64,000 bases of DNA. Origin: Diphasiastrum complanatum. Taxonomy: Eukaryota > Streptophyta > Lycopodiopsida > Lycopodiales > Lycopodiaceae. The stretch spans positions 65,510,370-65,574,369 of the forward strand of contig CM055096.1 in NCBI GenBank assembly GCA_029204225.1. The letters run 5' to 3'. The notes beneath the pieces were generated by a model that did no database searches, was not told the origin of the DNA, and saw nothing but the letters and a program-made list of their open reading frames with translations. The position numbers were made by a program, and so were the translations under genes. Below, one piece after another: positions 1 through 9,791 of this stretch; the stretch's first letter is position 1, and each line of letters opens with the position of its first letter.

Positions 1-1562
1 TGGAATCTTTCAGCACATACCTTCGACTGCTTTCGTCGTGTTCGCTTTGCATAAGTAGTTACTGTGGCCAAGTCTTGAGTTTGCAACTCAGCAGCTAACT
101 TCTGGTCTTCTAGCTGCTGCTTGAGATTTGACAACTCCTGTTCGCACTTGTCGATCTTCGCTATTGTCTCCAAATACTCTAGATGGTCAGTAACTCCCGA
201 GCAGACAGGCACAACGTGAATTTGTTGCGTCAGATCATCAATGCGAAGCAGGGCCTGAAGGTATTCTTCGTGAGAGTCTGGCCCGCTGCAAGTTGGGGTG
301 TCATCACTAGATAGATCCTTCAACTTAGCCAACTCTTCCTCGACAAGTGCCTTCGCATCCTCAAGCGGTTGCAAGAACTCGACTCGAAAATTTTTGAGCA
401 TCTGGTCTTGGAGATGGTTCAGTTTTGTGAGGTCTACTATGATCGAGCTTGCATTGCTGCACAAAGTAAGAGTAGCTTCTACCTTTATTCGAGTCATTTG
501 CTCCTCTTGTAAATGTTTCTGGAGAGCGACATTGTGTTGATTTGCAGCCAGCAGCTGTTGTTTCAAAGAATCATTTTGAGTCTGAAAAGCTACAGACTTG
601 GCCTCAATCATCTTATTGGACTGCTTCAAAGAATGAGATTTGTTTATTGCAGTCTGAAGCTGAGTTTTGAGAGAATGATTTCGTTCAATCAATTGCGTGT
701 TGTCTGATTCGAGTGAATCGATCTTCTCGAAAGACTCATTAAGAGAGTCTTGGCATTTCCTCTCTGAGTTGGCAAACTCCATGGTGAGCTTCTGGTGATA
801 CTTGTCAAACTCATAAACCTCATCCACTAAATTCCTGGCTCATTCTAACATGGTGCAGAGCACCAACATCTGTTGTGGTAGCTATGGTTAAAACAATCAG
901 GAGGCTAGAAAGGTCAATGGGTTTTGGAGGCAATAGCCGTCCCATCAGCATGGTTTTCTCTTGATCGTTTAACACTCCAAAATGTTCGCATAGTCGCGAA
1001 ACGTGTGCTCCAACTCCAAAAAAATTTGGTGTTTAATCCACCTCAAAAATGCCTTGTAAGCGATAACACCGAAGCAAACAGGATTACAAACTAGCGCGTC
1101 CAATATATATCCAAAATTTTGCACAGAAATGGTTACAGCCACATTTGCCAAAAATATTGCTTGATTGGCTTATTTACAAAACAGCTTAAAGGTGGTATTC
1201 TTTATCATCAAAATTTTGTACCCCTTCATGGGTATGAAGCAGTTCCTCAGAAAATGGGCAGCTTCATCCACTGAATCTTTGTTTGTCAAAACAAGTTTAC
1301 CATCCAATGGTAATCCCAGTGCTGTGCAGAACACTTCTTCAGAGATAGTGAAAAATTTGCCTCACACATGGACTTTGAAATCCACTTCAGAAACTTTGTG
1401 GATGGAATTCACAAATTCAGTACTGACTTCAGACAAAATGACTGAAGGATCCACTTTCAAATTTTCCAACCTGCATTGATCCAAAAAGGACTGGATTGAT
1501 GCCAGGCGGATTCCTGCGCATGCTTTCCAGGTCATTGAGCTAGAACTCGATCCAAAAGCCAT
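1..1562 (-). pseudogene. Type C 3' ORF of a gypsy element, copy 1 (runs off the window)
   Basis: Reading on the minus strand from the Met near 1,562 (MAFGSSSSSMTW), the product starts with a globular part carrying FTISEEVFCTALGLP and an AYKAFLRWI segment. This resembles the 'putative plant transposon protein' domain found in plant LTR elements (recalled family, not searched). From about 860 to 100 follows a long heptad-rich, Gln/Glu/Lys-rich stretch predicted to be a coiled coil. Several stops and frameshifts break the frame, for example a stop after DFKVHV. A second copy lies at 46.7-49.4 kb and shows what is lost at the window edge. It sits downstream of the gypsy gag and GPY/F remnant at 2.4-4.3 kb, so it occupies the 3' position of that element. 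Function unknown; it is probably not host protein-coding. Confidence 0.6.
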
Positions 1563-1959
1563 TGTATCGAATAATTTACGAAAGCTCCATAGATCGCGAC
1601 AGATCGTGAGAGAGTGCTTGATCGCAAAAATTTTAAGCACAGGAAAGCATGAAAATGCAAGAAGAAAGTGTGAAGAAGAAAAATAGAAAATAACTTGTGA
1701 TATGCAGAAGCGGTGTGGAGAGGATGATGATGTGTCATTGGTGACATGACATCTGTCATTTCCATTATTAAAAACGTGCATGGTTAAGAGTTTCAGACTA
1801 TGATTTGACAGATTAATCTTAATGACAGAAGACTGTTTGTGAAACGAAAAGAAATAAATAAATAAGAAACATTATCCGTTTTGATATGTGGGCGTACACA
1901 CGTGTGAATAATGTTCACGTGGCCATCATTTTTAATGGAGGAATACAAAAGGTAGGTCA
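1563..1959 (-). other. Leader between GPY/F tail and type C ORF
   Basis: This non-coding stretch is shared almost base for base with 49,356-49,770. I see no gene in it. It probably serves as the intergenic leader of the type C ORF within the element. Confidence 0.4.
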
Positions 1960-2345
1960 AGAGATTCTCATAAATATGCTAGAAAGATTCTAGAAAATGT
2001 GACTGAAACTAACAAAAAGTTCTCAAAAAATTTTAGTATGATACTAGAAAATTTCTCAAAAAATGAATAAAATTATAAAAATCACTCAAAAGAATGCTAG
2101 AAAATTTCTCAAAAAATTGGAGAAAAAAAAACGGTCTGTGAATATTAAAACAAGTTGATTACAATTTGAGTGTCGCGAAAAATTCTCGAAAAGATTCTCG
2201 AAATTTTTTGAAGAATGCTAGAAAGTGAAAGAAAATTTCACGAAAATTTCTAGAAAAAATTGCAGAAAAGTTGCGATCAATTCCAGAAAAGATAAAAGAA
2301 AATTCACGATAAATTCCAGAAAAATACTAGAAAAATATAAGAATA
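1960..2345. repeat. A-rich array of GAA/TTC half-sites
   Basis: About 390 bases are built from degenerate iterations of AGAAAATTTCTC, TTCTAGAAAA and ATTCTCGAAA. GAA and TTC triplets recur every few bases, in places as TTCnnGAA. No reading frame is visible. It lies between the gypsy GPY/F tail and the type C ORF leader, and the second type C copy lacks it because that copy is truncated at 49,770. The half-sites resemble heat-shock elements, but the spacing is irregular, so a simple slippage-derived A-rich filler is equally possible. Confidence 0.5.
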
Positions 2346-2359
2346 ATTTTTTTTAATTA

Positions 2360-2632
2360 TTAAAGGTAATATTTCTTGAGTCTGGACCCATTAATACGTG
2401 TAGATAACAGTTCGCCTTCAAGTGATTGGAGTTGTAAAGAACCATTCTCAAATACCTCTATGACTTTATAGGGTCCAAGCCATCTCATATGGAGTTTTTT
2501 GGGGAACTTTTGATGTCGACTATCGTAAATCAAACATCTTCTGAGCTGATGATCAGCACCAAGCTTGTATAGGACATTGTTAATAATTGTATAAGGTGTT
2601 ATCTTATATTGAAAAACTGTCTTTTGCTCCAA
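2360..2632 (-). pseudogene. Gypsy integrase C-terminal (GPY/F) remnant
   Basis: The 90-codon minus-strand frame contains HMRWLGPYKVIEVFENG, the GPY/F motif that ends Ty3/gypsy integrases, followed by LQSLEGELL and a terminal NGSRLKKYYL. Its N-terminal part, VLYKLGADHQLRRC, looks like the segment just before the integrase zinc-binding domain. The HHCC finger and the DDE catalytic core are missing between the two, so an internal deletion joined them. Upstream it is fused to the gag frame ending near 2,600. Protease, RT and RNase H are therefore also gone. The fragment cannot integrate DNA. Confidence 0.75.
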
Positions 2633-2639
2633 ATGATTT

Positions 2640-3264
2640 CGAGATTGTCAATAACAGCACTAGACAATTTAGTCTTTGTGATTTCGTCGTCCTCTTCCTC
2701 GAAAGTGACCACCTTCTCTGTAGCAGCTGACTGAAGTTTAGTGTTGATGATTTCTTTCGCTTCTGCTGAGATATCTTTTGCAAATAATTTTGTAGCATCG
2801 CGGTCATAGTCTAGGTCATCTTTAAGATCTTCTTTAGTCGTAGATTTGTTCGTTGACTTGCTAGAAGATTTCTTCTTCGAAGATTTTCTGTGCTTTGTTG
2901 AAGATTTTTGTTTGGGTTTCAAGGAGCCTTTGGTTCTTGTTGTGGCTTTGAATATATTCTTCACATCACTTGGCCAGGACTGGTCTTCTATCTTTGCCAA
3001 TTTTCCTTCAATAACATCAATCCTTTGCACAACAACATCAGTCGAAGCTTTTGCTTTCGAGTCGGCAGCAGCTGGTGTTGCTACATACTGATATTTGGGT
3101 CGCGGCTTCTGTGGATGAGGGCAGTCAGGATACTTGTGGCCAGGCTCTCTGCAGTTCGAGCATAACGACACATAACCAATCGGCTTTCGTGACTGAGGAT
3201 AGTCACATGAAAAATGTCCTGGCTCTCCACAGTTGTAGCAGTTGCCCGACACTGGTTTAGTCAT
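2640..3264 (-). pseudogene. Gypsy gag nucleocapsid part with two zinc knuckles
   Basis: The frame opens with CYNCGEPGHF, a CCHC knuckle whose last Cys has become Tyr, and then has an intact CSNCREPGHKYPDC (C-x2-C-x4-H-x4-C). A basic Lys/Ser-rich tail (KKKSSSKSTNKSTTK) and an acidic segment (FEEEDDE) follow. Gag nucleocapsid binds element RNA inside the virus-like particle. The frame continues the gag begun at 4.3 kb and is cut by deletion at about 2,600, where the GPY/F remnant starts. Non-functional as it stands. Confidence 0.7.
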
Positions 3265-3299
3265 AGTTTGAGACTTTGCTGGTCCAACGAATTCAGGAG

Positions 3300-4300
3300 G
3301 GTTGTGTCTTCTTGGTGCAAACTATGGTCTATCCTATTGGGCTGATGCTGTAGTACCTTGAACATAGTTAGTAGTCGCATCATTTTGAAAAATAAAAAGT
3401 ACCTCCTGGACAGGATCTTCAATATATTTTACATTTACAATGGTGCAGTCTTCCTTAGTATGTCTAGAAGTTCCACATTTCGTACACCACATTCCTGAGT
3501 TGAAAGAAGATGCCTTTGGTCTTTTGTTTGCAACTTCAAAGATCTTCACTTTCAAATCATTAAATTTTTTATTAACGTCAGCCATATTACTTTTCCAAAG
3601 TTTTTCAACTTTAGAAGTTACGACTTCTCCTCGATGGTTTCGTGTCGTCCTTTCGCTTGGATCATTATTTATTCTTTCTATCTCCTTTATCAGCTTCTGA
3701 TTCCGATGAATCGCTGCTTTCGGACTTCGAGCTTGAAAAACTGGTACTTGAGTCAGAATCTGAATCATCATTGTTGTCACTGGAATTAGTCTTAGACTTA
3801 TGAGATCTCTTAGTTGAGCGTCGCTTTAGTGCTAGTTTCAAGGTCTCAAAATTTTTGGCACTAGCTATTACTGTTGCTAAGGAAGTCATGTCCTCGTGTC
3901 TAGAATACCGATCAATCTTTGGTGGTAAACCAGCCAAAAACCATTCGATCTGCATATCAACGGGATATACACCGATTAGTTTTCCTATAAGATTTTTAAC
4001 CTTTCGTGTATATTTTCGAAGGGATTCTTTAGTCTTCTTCTAAACATTGTTCAGACATCCAAGAATTCAAGATTTGTAATCGATTTCTCTAAACTGGTTC
4101 AAAAACGCATCTTTCAGCAGTAACTAGGTTCCTACACGGCCTGGTCTAGCTTGACTGTACCATATGCATGCCTACTTTCTCAGCAGACCAGGGAATATTC
4201 ACAGTTTATCTACATCAGTTCCTTCATAATTTGCATTAGCAATTGACTCAAATTGCGAGACATAGCTATCAGCATCATCGGAAGTAGTCTCTTTAAAATA
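3300..4300 (-). pseudogene. Gypsy gag capsid part with a first zinc knuckle
   Basis: The minus-strand translation shows a retrotransposon gag core: FLNQFREIDY, KESLRKYTRKVKNL and MQIEWFLAGLPPKIDR. It continues into a Ser/Asp-rich linker (DSDSDSSTSFSSSKSES) and a CTKCGTSRHTKEDC knuckle. Stops near 4,080 and 4,020 and a frame change near 3,700 break it. With the next segment, the gag carries three knuckles in all, more than the usual one or two. The L2 LTR and primer site just upstream identify it as the 5' end of this element. Confidence 0.7.
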
Positions 4301-4528
4301 ATTGTACTTAATTTTTTAGATAGAAGTGAAACGTGAAACAAGACCCTCCGTATCGAAGCTAATTAGGAGTTCAAGTAACTGGGCAGTGATTTCATCGAGA
4401 TTTCTTCGACTCTCTCTCTCACTCTGTCTTCGTAAAAATTTCTCTCTAAGCTTACGGTATTGTTCTAATTGGGATTCTCTATCTGACATACATGTATGTG
4501 TTAGATTTCTTATAACTTTCCTAAGCTA

Positions 4529-4546
4529 TCCCCAGCAATGACGCCA
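4529..4546 (-). promoter_or_regulatory. Primer binding site, tRNA-Asp type
   Basis: The minus strand reads TGGCGTCATTGCTGGGGA, close to the TGGCGCC(G/A)TTGCC(G)GGGA site of plant gypsy elements that pairs with the 3' end of tRNA-Asp. It lies 5 bases inside the inner end of the L2 LTR, where minus-strand DNA synthesis would be primed. Confidence 0.75.
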
Positions 4547-4551
4547 AAAAT

Positions 4552-5809
4552 TGGTATATGTCATACTATACCCACAAGGTTAATATAGATTTTGTAGTAA
4601 ATAATGTCGTTCCCACAAAGGATAGCATTTGAAAGTTATGTATTTGATACAATTATGACAAGTGGTTTCGAGTGTTATTCTGGTTGTCAATAGACATCAG
4701 AAAGTAACCAATATTACTTGTGTTTGGGGTGTATAATGTTAATAATCTTAGAACAACAATCTAGCCTCTATTAAATTGAATGAAACGCATTCTACAGATG
4801 AGATGTTATCAGAGTAGTACCGTAGTACTACACTCAAGCTGATTAAGGTGTCAACAGAGAGACGAAAAATGTTCGATGTATTTGTGGTTGTGCAGACAAT
4901 TAATTTATTGCGTTCGCGAACTGTTCATTTCTAGACAGAAGTCCTCAACAACTCAAGTCCAAGGTTATGGTTAAAGAACACAAATAGTTCTAGAGCATGT
5001 TAGAAACTTATGTCAGTTACAATCAGGACACAGATCAAAGACTCAATTCTTCAGACAGGGACTGTCATCTCATATGTATACATACAGTTTTATTCAATGA
5101 TCGTGCTAAATTGTACCAAATATAGATGTTATTCGAGTGTCGAAAACATTGTATTCGCGATAGACGAATAAGATGATTTTAAGATAGTCCTTTAGAGCAT
5201 GTTTTATGGATACACAACAAACAACTGTAATGTGCTGGAGAGTCTATCTGATCAGAGAGTAATTCATTATAATCGTTAGAGATTGCTAGTAGACTCAGGA
5301 TCACTCACACTCAACAGTGCGGAGAACGAAAATAGGCGAGAATAACTCTCAGCACTCTATTCACTTCTTCAACCTCTTACATATGCATAAACTCTTCTCT
5401 CTCGATGCTCAAGACTGAACTATGAGATCAATATATGTTCTACGGGGTGAACAAACACACCTCTAAAACAACAGGTGCGTCGCTCCCGCGAAAAGGTCTA
5501 GTTAACAATTAGATTGAGTATACGTTCAATTATACCATGAGAGGTATATTTAACTAAGAGTTAAAATTACTCTAGTTTAGCATGTCATTTCATATCTAGT
5601 TGTTTTGCATGAACGGCTATCCAAGGCAATGTCTTTTCCTTTTAAAGGTCTTGTCCTTAATTAAAAGGCAAGTACTTAGGAGATATATTCTCAAAAAATG
5701 TCTTAGGCCTCTTCATGATTTATTTTTATCCAGCTCATATCTTCATTTTCGAGTATATCATGCCATATTTATGCTGATATTCAATATTTAACAATCTTGT
5801 GGCATCACA
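4552..5809 (-). repeat. Full-length L2 LTR (5' LTR of the type C gypsy element)
   Basis: About 1,258 bases, starting TGTGATGCCA and ending ATACCA on the minus strand, next to the Asp-type primer site. Three partial copies occur at 6,324 (+), 46,081 (-) and 53,236 (+). The start is fixed by copies at 6,324 and 46,394, where the purine tract GAGGAAGGGGATA immediately precedes TG. No coding capacity is evident inside it. Confidence 0.75.
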
Positions 5810-5811
5810 GA

Positions 5812-6140
5812 TACATTACTAACAAGATTTCAGACAAAATCACGTAGTCAGATCATGCTGCTCGAAGATCGGCTGAAAAACCTGCAGTGGGATGGCAAAG
5901 ACCTCACTTCCTTTATTAGGAAGATGAAGGATCTATTCCTTTCACTACACAATTCTGGAGCAGAAAATGCAGTGTCGGCAAAGAAGCAGCTTACATATTT
6001 ATTGAGAGCCTTACCAAGATCCTTCTAGACAACCCAAACACTGCTAGCAAAAGATCCTATAATGACGCTCGAAAAGGCTATTGTCGAGATTCGAGAAGTC
6101 GTCGAAGCTCAAGAGCACCTTGATCACAAGGATGCTTCTG
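5812..6140 (+). pseudogene. Copia gag (UBN2-type) fragment
   Basis: Plus-strand translation gives MLLEDRLKNLQWDGKDL, FIRKMKDLFLSLHNSGAEN and QLTYLLRALPRSF, then a stop. This is the helical gag core of Ty1/copia elements (UBN2/gag-polypeptide family, recalled). N-terminal gag and everything after it are missing. It starts 3 bases from the L2 LTR and runs into the L2 3' untranslated region near 6,140, so two unrelated elements are joined here. Confidence 0.6.
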
Positions 6141-6309
6141 ACCTATTTAAAGAAACAACAAAGACAAATATTCTCTAAGATGAAGAAATATCTAAAGAGA
6201 AAAACATATGAAAAAATATCTTTTCACCTTAACGAAAATCTGAAGAACATGATGTTTCGTGAATGATCCTCGAAATAACGATAATATGTTCACGAGGACG
6301 TTTCACATT

Positions 6310-6322
6310 TGAGGAAGGGGAT
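6310..6322 (+). promoter_or_regulatory. Polypurine tract before an L2 LTR
   Basis: GAGGAAGGGGATA immediately precedes the TG of an L2 LTR. The 170 bases before it match, in reverse complement, 46,408-46,580, so this is the conserved 3' end of L2 elements and would prime plus-strand DNA. Confidence 0.7.
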
Positions 6323-6323
6323 A

Positions 6324-7062
6324 TGTAAGCCATGAAATTGTTAAATATTGAATATCAGCATAAATATGGCCTGACATACTCAAAAATGAAGATATGAGCC
6401 AGATAAATATAAATCATGAAGAGGTCTAAGACATTTTTTGAGAATATATCTCCTAAGTACTTGCCTTGTAATTAAGGACAAGACCTTTAAAAGAAAAAGA
6501 CTTTGTCTTGGATAGCCTTTACTAGGTCGTCCACGCAAAACGACTAGATATGAAAAGACATGCTAAACTAGAGTAATTCTAATTCTTAGTTAAATAAACC
6601 TCTTATGGTATAATTGAACGTATACTCAATCTAATTGTTGACTAGACCTTTTCGCGAGAGCGATGCACCTGTTTTTTTAGAGGTGTGTTTGTTCGCCCCG
6701 TAGAACATATATTGATCTCACAGTTCAGTCTCGAGCATCGAGAGAGAAGAGTTTATGCATATGTAAGAGGTTGAAGAAGTGAATAGAGTGCTGAGAGTTA
6801 TTCTCGCTTATCACCGTTCTCTGCACAATCTCTAACGCATTACATGAAATACTCTCTGATTAGATAGACTCTCTAGTGCATTATAGTCGTTTGTTGTGTA
6901 TCCGTAAAATATGCTCTAAAGAATTGTCTTAAAATCATCTTATTTGTCTATCGCAAATACAATCTTTTTAGCACTTGAATAACATCTATATTTGGTACAA
7001 TTTAGCACAATCATTGAATAAAACTGTATGTATACATATGAGATGACAATCCCTGTCTGAAG
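6324..7062 (+). repeat. L2 LTR, 3'-truncated, plus orientation
   Basis: Begins TGTAAGCC after the purine tract and follows the L2 consensus in inverse orientation to 4,552-5,809. It stops at about 7,062, where it meets the type B ORF (the sequence shared with 58.2 kb). Roughly the last 500 bases of the LTR are missing. Confidence 0.7.
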
Positions 7063-7520
7063 GTGCCTTGAGGTTTCAGTTGTTTATCTTCTTCCTCAAA
7101 TACATCCTCTTCTTCGTAACCATCTAGTATAGTCGCATCGAACTGCTTTGGTGACGGAACTGCATGGGCGACCCTGATGGAATCTTGTGCTACTTCGGCT
7201 TGATCTTGTTGATCTGTCTGAAAGGATGAATAAAAAATTATAGAACTATCATGGAACTGTTCAAATTATGTTCCAGGGAATATATGGATTCGAACAAATA
7301 GCCGTCATTGGTCCAGTACAACTCATCAGTGGTATCAATAAAGGGCTTGAAGATGCTCTTAGTGTGCTTATGATTTGGGGAGGGCTTTTTGCCAGAATTG
7401 ATTCCTATGGCTGCAAGAGCGGTTGCAGTCATGTGCACCTTGTGGGTAGCAGTCTGGTAGGTGATATAAAATTTGGACTTGCCCTCAGTCCCAGGTGCTA
7501 AAAGCCATGGTTATAAAATC
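7063..7520 (-). pseudogene. Start of a type B 3' ORF and the linker before it
   Basis: Matches 58,190-58,515 and 59,354-59,460. The minus strand shows GINSGKKPSPNHKHTKSIF, PFIDTTDELYWTNDGYL and then an acidic segment (DGYEEEDVFEEED) that begins the type B coiled-coil ORF. The ORF is cut by the L2 junction at 7,062. This copy and the one at 58.4 kb keep TTDELYWTNDGYL intact. The two composite A copies switch at 'DELY' into copia sequence, so this is the ancestral arrangement. Confidence 0.5.
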
Positions 7521-7539
7521 CATATTGATACTTCTAGAA

Positions 7540-8083
7540 AAGGCATGCTCATGGATCCCCATTGTGGTGAGTAGAGGCGCAACAAGGTATCGACATTATG
7601 GACTCTAAGATCATCCAACTAGATTTCAAGGAATTTCCGCAAGTAGTCTTTGAAGGCAAACTGCATGGCCCTTTGAAATGAACTAGGTGCATTGCAAAGT
7701 GCAAACGGCATAACTTTAGAGACATAAGTTCTCCATTCTATTGCAAATGTTGTTTTATGACGATCTGCAAGTGTGGTCTTAACTTGGTTGTAACCACTAA
7801 ATCCATCCAAAAAACTGTATGCTTCGGCTCCATCAAGTCGGTCCAATATGCTTTGAGAAAAGGGTAATGGAAAGTGATCCTTTTTCTTCACTTTGTTCAA
7901 AGCCTTGAGATCCATACAAATATGCATCTTCCCATTCTTCTTAGGAACAACGACAATTGGAGAAATCCATTTTGCATATTTGATATTGTAAATAAAGCTG
8001 GCTTCAAGTAATCTTTGTATAAGATCCGTAATATTCGGATTACAACGATAAAATTTTGTGACCATTGGAATTGCATCAGGCAT
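7540..8083 (-). pseudogene. Gypsy reverse transcriptase fragment
   Basis: The frame contains WISPIVVVPKKNGKMHIC, ALNKVKKKDHFPLPF, AYSFLDGFSGYNQV (first catalytic Asp) and MPFALCNAPSSFQRAM, typical of Ty3/gypsy RT. It stops right after KFLEI, so the YLDD active-site box lies out of frame, and RNase H and integrase are absent. It is the second of two RT pieces in tandem here. Confidence 0.75.
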
Positions 8084-8720
8084 CAGGGTATTGTATGCTC
8101 AATAACTGAGGTAGGAATTCCTTTGAGATCCTTGTACATCCAAGCAAAACAATCTTGGTACTTGATCAATAACTTCTATAACACTTGAAATTGCCAGTCC
8201 ATTGCAAATGTTGTTTTATGGCGATCCGCAAGTGCGATCTTAACTTGGTTGTAAACACTAAATCCATCCAAAAAAATTGTATGCTTCGGCTCCAACAAGT
8301 CGGCCCAATATGCTTTCAGTAAAGGGTATGGAAAGTGATCATTTTTCTTCACTTTGTTCAAAGCCTTGAGATTCACACAAATTTGCATCTTCCCATTCTT
8401 CTTAGAAACAAGGACAATTGGAGAAATCCATTTCGCATGTTCGATTTCATAAATAAATTTGGACTCAAGTAATCTATGTAGCTTTTTCTTTATAAGATCC
8501 GTAATATTCGGATTATAACGATAAAATTTTGTGACCATTGGAATTGCATCAGACATCAGGGTATTGTATGCTCAATAACCAAAGTAGCAATTCCTTTGAG
8601 ATCCTTGTACGTCCAAGCAAAACAATCTTGGTACTTGTTCAATAACTTCTGTAACGCTTGAAATTTCTCGGGAGTAAGTTGTGCTCGAACTTGAACAATT
8701 TTTTTGAGTTCTCCTGGTTT
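8084..8720 (-). pseudogene. Duplicated N-terminal half of the gypsy RT
   Basis: A second copy of the RT start (MSDAIPMVTKFYRYNPNI through FLDGFSVYNQVKIALADR) stands directly before the piece at 7.5-8.1 kb. It ends TTFAMDWQFQVL and then restarts with LLIKYQDCFAW, about 480 bases being repeated in tandem. The same abnormal join (NWQFQALQKLSIKYQDCF) is present at 59.6 kb. The duplication therefore predates the spread of this subfamily. Confidence 0.65.
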
Positions 8721-9565
8721 AGCAAGATTCATTGGTTGTGAATCCTGGCTGGTCCATCATAACGTCTTCTATGTCTGGCTCTTTCTCTTCTAGTTCACAA
8801 TGAGCTTTTGGGAACATAATCAAGACATCATCCAAAGTATAGTGTTTGAAATGCTCGGGCATATAGTGCTGGACTTCTTTTGATTGTTCCTTTTCATAAG
8901 GATTGATGTTTGATCTTTGTTTAGCTTTCTTTGTAGGAATCGATCGTAAAGTGGTGACTTCCTAGAAGATGTGCTCTTCTATGAAAGTGATGACTTCCCC
9001 CTTGATGGTAATTTCTTGTGAGAACTCCATCTTGAAAAATCATCCTTGATTTGTCCCTTTCCTTTATCCAATAAAGGTGATACATTCTTAGAATCAACTT
9101 TTCGAGAGGATTTTTCCCATTTCAGGACCGTATTATTGTGTTGATTAGCTTGTTTCTTTGTCATTGGTCTTGGAGCTTTTCCTTCCTTCAATATACATGT
9201 TTTTGGCGGTTTTATTGTCGGTTCATCCAAAATATCTCGAACTCCAAATCTTGTAGGATCCATATGAATGAGGATCTACTCATCCGTAAGTTCTGCATCT
9301 CCATCATAAGTCAAGACATGACTAACATGTATTAGATCATCTTCAATCAAATCTAGAATTGCATCAAAAAATATCCAAGATAATTTCATCATATTCAATG
9401 GAAAAGTGATCAGTGTATCCAAAGATCGATCGAGTAAGAAAATTTTGCTCAATTCGGATTGATTATCTCGTTGACACATATAGCTTATTGTACAATCCAC
9501 TGTTGCAAGAGCTTGATTCCAATTGACTATTGGAATATCAATCCACACTCTAGAGAGAACTATCA
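8721..9565 (-). pseudogene. Gypsy gag-pol linker/protease region, degenerate
   Basis: Pieces with NWNQALATVDC, DDLIHVSHVLTYDGDAELTD and MDPTRFGVRDILDEPTIKPP match the region of the 61.3-61.7 kb element (RWTNALATIDC, WQHVLTYNKKIELTD). Then MPEHFKHYTFDDFLIMFP-like sequence leads to the RT. Several stops are present. At 9,565 the gypsy similarity ends abruptly at the antisense tRNA-like sequence. Confidence 0.5.
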
Positions 9566-9569
9566 GACA

Positions 9570-9642
9570 GGACGGATAGCTCAGTGGTAGAGCATCCCAT
9601 CCGGTATGAGGGAGATCCTGGGTTCGAATCCTAGTCTGTACA
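9570..9642 (+). tRNA. tRNA-like sequence, copy 1 (probably not a functional tRNA)
   Basis: Seventy-three bases fold as a cloverleaf: acceptor GGACGGA/TCTGTAC with one mismatch, D arm GCTC-AGTGGTA-GAGC (A box TAGCTCAGTGG) and T arm CTGGG-TTCGAAT-CCTAG (B box GGTTCGAATCC). The anticodon stem is poor (CCCAT against GAGGG) and position 33 is not U, so no amino acid can be assigned. It lies antisense to the gypsy remnants, about 150 bases inside LTR-A, and recurs at the same place at 16,018 and 37,122. It may be a SINE head, a captured tRNA gene or a tRNA copied during reverse transcription. Confidence 0.6.
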
Positions 9643-9791
9643 TCCATATTATGATTTATGAATTTCTAACATGGTATCAGAACTACCAGATCTGTAGCAA
9701 GCTTGTATGTTGGTGCCCTACCAAAAGAGAAGCTTCTCTACTTTCTGTTGTGAAATTTCAGCATCCTGCTGATCTTTCCAAGTGGAGTTTG
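9643..9791 (+). other. Spacer with an iMet-type primer-site sequence
   Basis: The plus strand carries TGGTATCAGAACTACC at 9,672-9,687, the classic copia primer site complementary to initiator tRNA-Met. It sits between the tRNA-like sequence and LTR-A, and points opposite to LTR-A. The same spacer follows the tRNA-like copies at 16.1 and 37.2 kb. Confidence 0.5.

Noticed and set aside
9570-9642. Functional tRNA gene with an assigned amino acid
   Set aside because: The anticodon stem is mismatched and U33 is missing; no terminator-like T run follows closely. Kept as tRNA-like only.
9276-9647. Minus-strand frame starting MDVQTRIRTQDLPHTGWD
   Set aside because: Its first 30 codons are the antisense of the tRNA-like sequence; only the later gypsy part is meaningful.
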